Positions 59,403 through 64,000 of a DNA stretch of 64,000 bases are shown one piece after another (within the stretch, counting starts at the first letter, position 1; each line of letters starts with the position of its first letter). The DNA lies in assembly GCA_024743115.1 (NCBI GenBank), contig JANSXC010000024.1:40865-104864 (forward strand), given 5' to 3'. A program made the translations under genes and the position numbers. The notes under the pieces were generated by a model. The model did not search any database. It was not told the origin of the DNA and worked only from the letters and a program-made list of their open reading frames with translations. Origin of the DNA: a bacterium. Its GTDB lineage: Bacteria > Planctomycetota > UBA1135 > UBA2386.

Positions 59403-62400
59403 ATGCGCGCCTCCACCACCTATCTGGCCAGTGGTCTCCTGGCCGGCGCCGTCGCCCTGGTCCTGTTCCCGATTCCGGCGGAGACTTTGGTATCGACGCC
59501 GCCCGAGGCGACGGCAGCGAGTCCGGTTCCAGTTGTCGCCAACGCGGCCCAACAGAACCTCGACGCCGCCCGCTTCGTACCCAACCGCGGGCAATGGCAT
59601 GCCGACGTGCGCTTCGGCGTGCTCGGTTCGACTGCGGGCTGGCTGCACGACGATGGCTTCACGGTGCGGTTCGCGCGGCACGAACATCGTGCTTCGGCGC
59701 GGGAACTGCTCTCCAGCGGTCGGGCGGTGACGCTCGGTAGCGTGGTGCGCACGCGCTTCTCCGGCACGGGATCGGCGCCGGTCGCCGACACGCAGTTGCC
59801 GGGCCGCTTGAACTTCCTGCGCGGCGCCGATGAGTCGGCTTGGCGTACGAACGTGCCGGTCTTCGAACGCGTGACGTTGCCCCAGGTGCACCCCGGCATC
59901 GACGTGGTCTTCCGGCCCGAGCATGGCTGCGCATTCGCGTACGATCTCGTGCTCGCACCCGGCGCCGACCTCGATGCGTTCGCAGCGATGTGCGAAGGGG
60001 CCGAACGGCTCTACGTCGCGCCGACCGGTCGACTGCACATCGTCGTGCCGACGCCCGCGGGTGCGATCGAACTGACGCAGGAGCCGCCCGTCGCGTGGCA
60101 GGAGACCGCCGCCGGTCGCCGGCCCGTGGAGGTCGCGTTCCGTGCACTCGGCGACTGCCGCTACGGCTTCGTCGCGGCCGCGCTCGATCCCGAACTCGCC
60201 ACGGTCGTCGATCCGGGTATCGCGTGGAGCACCTACCTCGGCGGCGGCGCAACCGACAGCGTCAACGATCTCGCCTGGGTGCCGGGGGTCGGCATCTGGC
60301 TGACGGGGTGGGCCGGCTCGATGGACTTCCCGACGACGGTCGGCGCGTATCGCACCACGGGCCAACGCGATGGTTTCGTCGCGCGGCTCGATCAGAACGG
60401 CGCGGCGTTGCAGTTCGCGACCTACTTCGGTGGCGCGGGCGGCGACGAAGCACGCGGCGTCGCGATCGGACCGGGGCTGACGCCGACGATCATCGGGTTC
60501 ACCGACTCGACGGACCTGCCGACGACGCCCAACGCCTATCAGGCGACCTATGGTGGCGCGGGACCGATCGCACCGCTCGGCGATGCGTTCGTCACCCGGC
60601 TCTCGGCCGCTGGCGACAGTCTGCTCGCGTCGACCTATCTCGGCGGGCTGTTCGACGAGGTCGGCGAGGCGGTTGCCGTCGATGCGCAGGGGCGGGCCTA
60701 CGCCGTCGGTTCGACCGCGTCGCCGAACTTCCCGACCACGGCTGGCTCGTGGCAGCCCGCGATCGGCGGCCCGCTGACCGGGCAGACCGATGCCTTCGTC
60801 GCGTGTCTGTCGGCCGATGGCACGACGGCGAGCTACTCGACCTACGTCGGTGGCACGCTGAACGATCAGCTGCTCGACGTCGAACTCGATGCGGCAACGG
60901 GTGAGATCGTCGCCGGTGGTTGGTCGGTCTCGGCTGACTATCCAACAACCGGGCTCGCCTATCGCACCGGCAGCGCGGGTTCGGTCGAGATGATCGCGCT
61001 GCGGCTCAATGCGAGTGGCAGCACACCGGTGTTCTCGACGTTCCTCGGCGGGATCAACGAGGAGATGTGCAACGGCATCGCGCTCGCGGCCGACGGCACA
61101 CTCTGGCTCGCCGGCTGGACTGATTCGACCAACTACCCGCTCACGGCCAACGCGCCGCAGTCGACGCCGGGCGGCGAAGAGGACGGCGCGCTGAGTCAGC
61201 TCTCGGCGGACGGTTCGACGTTGCTGTTCTCGACGTTGATCGGCGGCAGTGACTTCGACCAGGCGCGCGCGGTCGCGGTCGATGGTTCCGAAGTGCTCGT
61301 CGTCGGTGAGGCCGGGCCCGGGCTGCCGTTGACGAACGATGCGATCCAGCCGAACTACGCCGGCGGCTCGCTCGATGCGTTCGTCGTGCACTACACGGCG
61401 GGCGGTGCCAACCGTAACTACGCGTCGTATGCCGGCGGCAGTTTGCAGGATTCCTTTGGCGACGTCGCGTTCGCGAACGGCCTCGGCATTCTCGGCGGCT
61501 GGTCGTTCAGCGCCGACTTCCCGGTTTCGAACGGGGCACTGCAGGGGCAGTTGCTCGGCGCCGAGGACGGCGTTGTGACCGTGCTCGATCTGCTCACGGA
61601 TCTGCCGGGCGGGCTCGCCGTGACGGCACCGCCGCCGATCGAATGGCAGGCGTCCGAAGGCGGCGACGCCGAGGTGCTCGCGGCCGAGGTGACCAATACC
61701 GCCGGGCGTCAGATCGCGATCGAGAGCGTCCGGCTGTTCCTCGCGGGGCGTGGCAACGCGATGCAGCAGGCGCGCGATCTGCGGGTCTGGTTCGACGACC
61801 CCAGCACGGCGGAGCCGCGCGACCGCCTGGTGGCCGGGCCGCTGCCGGTCGTCGTCGACGACGCCGAGTTCGACGTTCAGCTCGCGGACCTCTGGGTGCC
61901 CGCAGGCGCGACCGTGACGCTGCGGGTCACCGTCGACTTCGTCGGCGACACCGTGGGCGGAACGGCCGAACTGGCCTGCGCGGTCGTCGATCGCGCGGCG
62001 TGGACGCTGCGCGCGTTCGGTGCGGGCACAGGTCCCGCCGTCGGGGTTGTCGGCAACGGCCGAACGGCGGGGCCGGTGGTCTACGCCGGCGCGCTGCCTG
62101 GCGACGACGACGGCGACGGGCGCCATACCGTGCTCGACCTGCGGTCGATGTGCTCACGCCTCGGAACCACGGCAGGCCTCGTCGACACGGACGGCGATCA
62201 GGTGATCTCGCTTGCCGATGTCGACGCCACGCGAGAAGTCGTTCTCGGGCGAGCGACCGTCACGTCCGTGCCGGGCGCGGCGACCCGCGGAGAATGGCTC
62301 GCGCTCGGCGGCGTCTTCCCGCGCAACGCGACGGTCGAAGCCGTGCTCGGCGGCCGCGCCCTGCCGATTGGTTGCGCGACCCCGGGCCAGCTCACGATGC

Positions 62401-62492
62401 GAGTCGACCCGGCTCTGCCGGCCGGGCCGCACAATCTGCTCGTGACCGTCGGTGGCGACACGGTCGTCGCGGCGACCGTGATCGTGCAGTAG
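59403..62492 (+). CDS. Large secreted SBBP-repeat protein with dockerin-like end
   Basis: A 1029-residue exported protein; signal peptide about 1-30 (MRASTTYLASGLLAGAVALVLFP). An N-terminal domain (about 50-270: NRGQWHADVRFGVLG, VHPGIDVVFRPEHG) of the type that precedes SBBP repeats is followed by about eight SBBP beta-propeller repeats (about 275-720, each with STYLGGxxxD, FPTT and DAFVxxL signatures such as FVARLDQNG). A beta-sandwich region (~740-880) and a dockerin-like pair of calcium loops (DDDGDGRHTVLDL, DTDGDQVISLADVD, about 900-950) follow. The dockerin-like end may attach it to a surface complex. Planctomycete-type architecture. Confidence 0.85.
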   Translation: MRASTTYLASGLLAGAVALVLFPIPAETLVSTPPEATAASPVPVVANAAQQNLDAARFVPNRGQWHADVRFGVLGSTAGWLHDDGFTVRFARHEHRASARELLSSGRAVTLGSVVRTRFSGTGSAPVADTQLPGRLNFLRGADESAWRTNVPVFERVTLPQVHPGIDVVFRPEHGCAFAYDLVLAPGADLDAFAAMCEGAERLYVAPTGRLHIVVPTPAGAIELTQEPPVAWQETAAGRRPVEVAFRALGDCRYGFVAAALDPELATVVDPGIAWSTYLGGGATDSVNDLAWVPGVGIWLTGWAGSMDFPTTVGAYRTTGQRDGFVARLDQNGAALQFATYFGGAGGDEARGVAIGPGLTPTIIGFTDSTDLPTTPNAYQATYGGAGPIAPLGDAFVTRLSAAGDSLLASTYLGGLFDEVGEAVAVDAQGRAYAVGSTASPNFPTTAGSWQPAIGGPLTGQTDAFVACLSADGTTASYSTYVGGTLNDQLLDVELDAATGEIVAGGWSVSADYPTTGLAYRTGSAGSVEMIALRLNASGSTPVFSTFLGGINEEMCNGIALAADGTLWLAGWTDSTNYPLTANAPQSTPGGEEDGALSQLSADGSTLLFSTLIGGSDFDQARAVAVDGSEVLVVGEAGPGLPLTNDAIQPNYAGGSLDAFVVHYTAGGANRNYASYAGGSLQDSFGDVAFANGLGILGGWSFSADFPVSNGALQGQLLGAEDGVVTVLDLLTDLPGGLAVTAPPPIEWQASEGGDAEVLAAEVTNTAGRQIAIESVRLFLAGRGNAMQQARDLRVWFDDPSTAEPRDRLVAGPLPVVVDDAEFDVQLADLWVPAGATVTLRVTVDFVGDTVGGTAELACAVVDRAAWTLRAFGAGTGPAVGVVGNGRTAGPVVYAGALPGDDDGDGRHTVLDLRSMCSRLGTTAGLVDTDGDQVISLADVDATREVVLGRATVTSVPGAATRGEWLALGGVFPRNATVEAVLGGRALPIGCATPGQLTMRVDPALPAGPHNLLVTVGGDTVVAATVIVQ

Positions 62493-62551
62493 GGCGGGGT
62501 GATCGACTCGAGCCGGCCTGCGCTTTCGTGGGCACGACGCGGATGCGCGCG

Positions 62552-63490
62552 TCAGCGTCGTGGCCGGCTCGGACGCGAGTGCCCGTCGACGGCGGGGCGG
62601 TCCCCGGAGACGTCGCGGCGACGCGAGCTCGGAGTTCGGCCCGGGGCGCCACCGGCGTCTCGCAGCCGCACGGTGACGCGGCGCTCCGGGGCGTCGGGAT
62701 GACACCCTTCGAGGCAAAGCACACCCCCGGACAACTGCAGCGGCCAGCGCTTCCACGTCAGCAACACGCGGCAATCGAGCGCCGGTTCGCCGTTGGCTTC
62801 GAGCGCCATGGGGATCCAGACGGCCGGCACGTCACCGAACGGTGACCGCACGGTCAGGCGTTCGCGCCCGGCTTCCGGGAACCCAACGGTGATATCGACG
62901 CGGCCCAATCGAGTCAGAACCGACGCGAGGCTGGGCCGGCGTACGACGTCGAGCAGCCGTTCGTGCGCGAAGTCGACGCGCAGCACGAGGTTCAACAGTT
63001 CGACCAGCCCGAGCTCGACCCACTGGTCGACATCGCTCTGCGCGACGTGCAGTTGCACCGTGGTCGCGACGGTGCGCACGCGCGCGTGTCGATCCGGGTC
63101 GTGCATCGCGATTCGAACCTTGCCTGCACCGCGATACGAGCAGCCAACGGGCTCGTCGCTCCCCCCGATCGACTGCCAGTGGCCGCGGTCGGTTCGTACG
63201 CGCCCCGACATCGGATCCGCCGGAATCGGCAACGTCAGCACGGGCGGCAGCTCGACGAGTTCGAGATCGAACACCCAGCGTCGCGGTTCGTCGCCGGTGT
63301 GCTGCACGACCTCGTACGAAGCCCGGTCGCCAACGGCAGCGATACGGTTCTCGTCGAGCGGCGGCAGCCACGGCTCGCGTGCAGCCCACACCGCCGGCGC
63401 CGATCTCGGCACGGCCAGCTGCCAGTCGCGATCACGCGGCTGCGCTGCGCACGCGGTCAACAGCAACACCGGCAGCGTTCTGCAGGGCAT
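62552..63490 (-). CDS. Lipoprotein, paralogue of the gene at 28148-29119
   Basis: A 312-residue lipoprotein (lipobox LLTAC near residue 14). The domain order IAAVGDRASYEVV, RRPSLASVLTRLGRVDITV, PAVWIPMALEANGEPAL and HPDAPERRVTVRLRD parallels the lipoprotein beside clpB. The last ~35 residues are Arg/Pro/Ser-rich, unlike the relative, and may be a true extension or a frame artefact. Function unknown. It is convergent with the SBBP gene, with 59 bases between ends. Confidence 0.65.
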   Translation of the reverse strand: MPCRTLPVLLLTACAAQPRDRDWQLAVPRSAPAVWAAREPWLPPLDENRIAAVGDRASYEVVQHTGDEPRRWVFDLELVELPPVLTLPIPADPMSGRVRTDRGHWQSIGGSDEPVGCSYRGAGKVRIAMHDPDRHARVRTVATTVQLHVAQSDVDQWVELGLVELLNLVLRVDFAHERLLDVVRRPSLASVLTRLGRVDITVGFPEAGRERLTVRSPFGDVPAVWIPMALEANGEPALDCRVLLTWKRWPLQLSGGVLCLEGCHPDAPERRVTVRLRDAGGAPGRTPSSRRRDVSGDRPAVDGHSRPSRPRR

Positions 63491-64000
63491 CCGAGCAGGC
63501 TAGTCGCGCCGTAATCCGGCATCCACGCCCAGTCGATGCCCGCTGCACGTCGGCGTCGGCCCCTGCCCCCTGGACGTAGGCGACTGGCCGATCGCGGTGC
63601 GGACTCCGTTTGCAGTTGTCAGGGTCTACGCCTGCCACCTCCTGCCGCTCTGGGCGTCGGTGACTCGCGGTCTTCCCGATTTCGCTTTGCGCATGAAGGC
63701 CTCGCATCCCGGCGGGTCGCCCGAGCGGACGCCGCAACTCGCATCGGCGCCGCTCGTGTCGTGGTGGTGGATGAGCTTGGAAACGCTGGCCAAACCAGGG
63801 TTGGTCAGGCGCTCAGGGGCTGGACGGTGGGCGACCAGCGCCGGGACTGCGGGCGAAAGAAAAAGAGTCGCGGCCGGGCGCGCCCGGCGAACAGCGAGGC
63901 CCCCCTGCCACAAGCCGGGACTAGCGGCAGCAACCGGGGGAGGGGCAGGGTTCGCAAAAGCCAGTGCACCGCCCCCCCCCCCCGGAGGTTGCAGCCCAAC
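63491..64000. other. Window end without a recognisable gene; C-rich run
   Basis: No convincing gene was found in these 510 bases. A 95-codon minus-strand frame (63626-63913) has no recognised family. A run of twelve C (63972-63983) close to the window end suggests difficult sequence or an assembly edge. No terminator, tRNA or IS end could be identified. Confidence 0.5.

Noticed and set aside
59385..62126. Long minus-strand frame opposite the SBBP gene
   Set aside because: Antisense of a repeat-rich gene; the translation only reflects the repeats read backwards.
1..64000. CRISPR arrays, prophage, transposases, rRNA or tRNA genes
   Set aside because: No regularly spaced repeats, integrase, transposase or RNA gene signatures were seen on inspection; a tRNA scan would be needed to exclude a single tRNA.

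Overview
The window is a GC-rich bacterial chromosome segment that reads like a member of the Planctomycetota. The reasons are: ECF sigma factors paired with Ser/Thr kinases or membrane LRR proteins; many large secreted proteins with FG-GAP, SBBP or beta-propeller repeats and a shared style of C-terminal domain; a dockerin-like tail; a fused CcoN-CcoO oxidase; and no flagellar, phage or CRISPR genes. This is inferred from gene content; no rRNA or tRNA gene was seen that would settle the phylum. Genes are dense, often with ATGA or GTGA start/stop overlaps.

Region by region. 1-7.5 kb: a truncated beta-lactamase-fold hydrolase, an ECF sigma/LRR membrane pair, and a series of small membrane proteins and lipoproteins. 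7.5-14.3 kb: housekeeping genes ispD-ispF, ruvC and nadC, plus an unusual possible PD-(D/E)xK-like protein with an orphan MinD/FleN-type ATPase, a ComEA-like protein, an RsbW-like ATPase and a VanZ protein. 14.4-15.7 kb: a probable selenoprotein, iodothyronine-deiodinase-like, with an in-frame UGA aligned to the deiodinase selenocysteine, a SECIS-like hairpin just downstream, and C-terminal EF-hands. 16.6-18.1 kb: purB, whose start codon sits inside a perfect 12-bp inverted repeat. 18.1-25 kb: an ECF sigma-Ser/Thr kinase-secreted protein operon and an FG-GAP protein. 25.5-31.6 kb: clpB, a lipoprotein, pruA and a nuclease-like protein.

31.6-39.6 kb is a cbb3 oxidase locus: a probable Cu-handling membrane protein diverges from ccoI, ccoS, ccoNO (fused), ccoQ, ccoP (one haem) and ccoG. 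41.6-44.7 kb holds a FixL-like PAS kinase that lacks the haem histidine, a receiver-kinase protein and a FixJ-like regulator; closeness to the oxidase suggests, but does not prove, respiratory control. 44.7-50 kb carries a universal stress protein, a TPR-metallopeptidase, a PepSY operon with a Fur-like palindrome, an ATP-grasp enzyme, dtd, and an hsp20 with a near-consensus sigma-54 promoter. 50-53.1 kb is a polyphosphate pair (Ppx/GppA plus CYTH-CHAD). 53.2-63.5 kb has another ECF sigma factor, a coiled-coil lipoprotein, a TIM-barrel protein, a DHH phosphoesterase, two large secreted repeat proteins and a lipoprotein paralogous to the one beside clpB. The last 500 bases hold no recognisable gene and end in a long C run.

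The clearest unusual finding is the deiodinase-like selenoprotein. Others worth following are the purB hairpin, the sigma-54 hsp20 promoter, and 15-bp in-frame tandem duplications in four unrelated genes.
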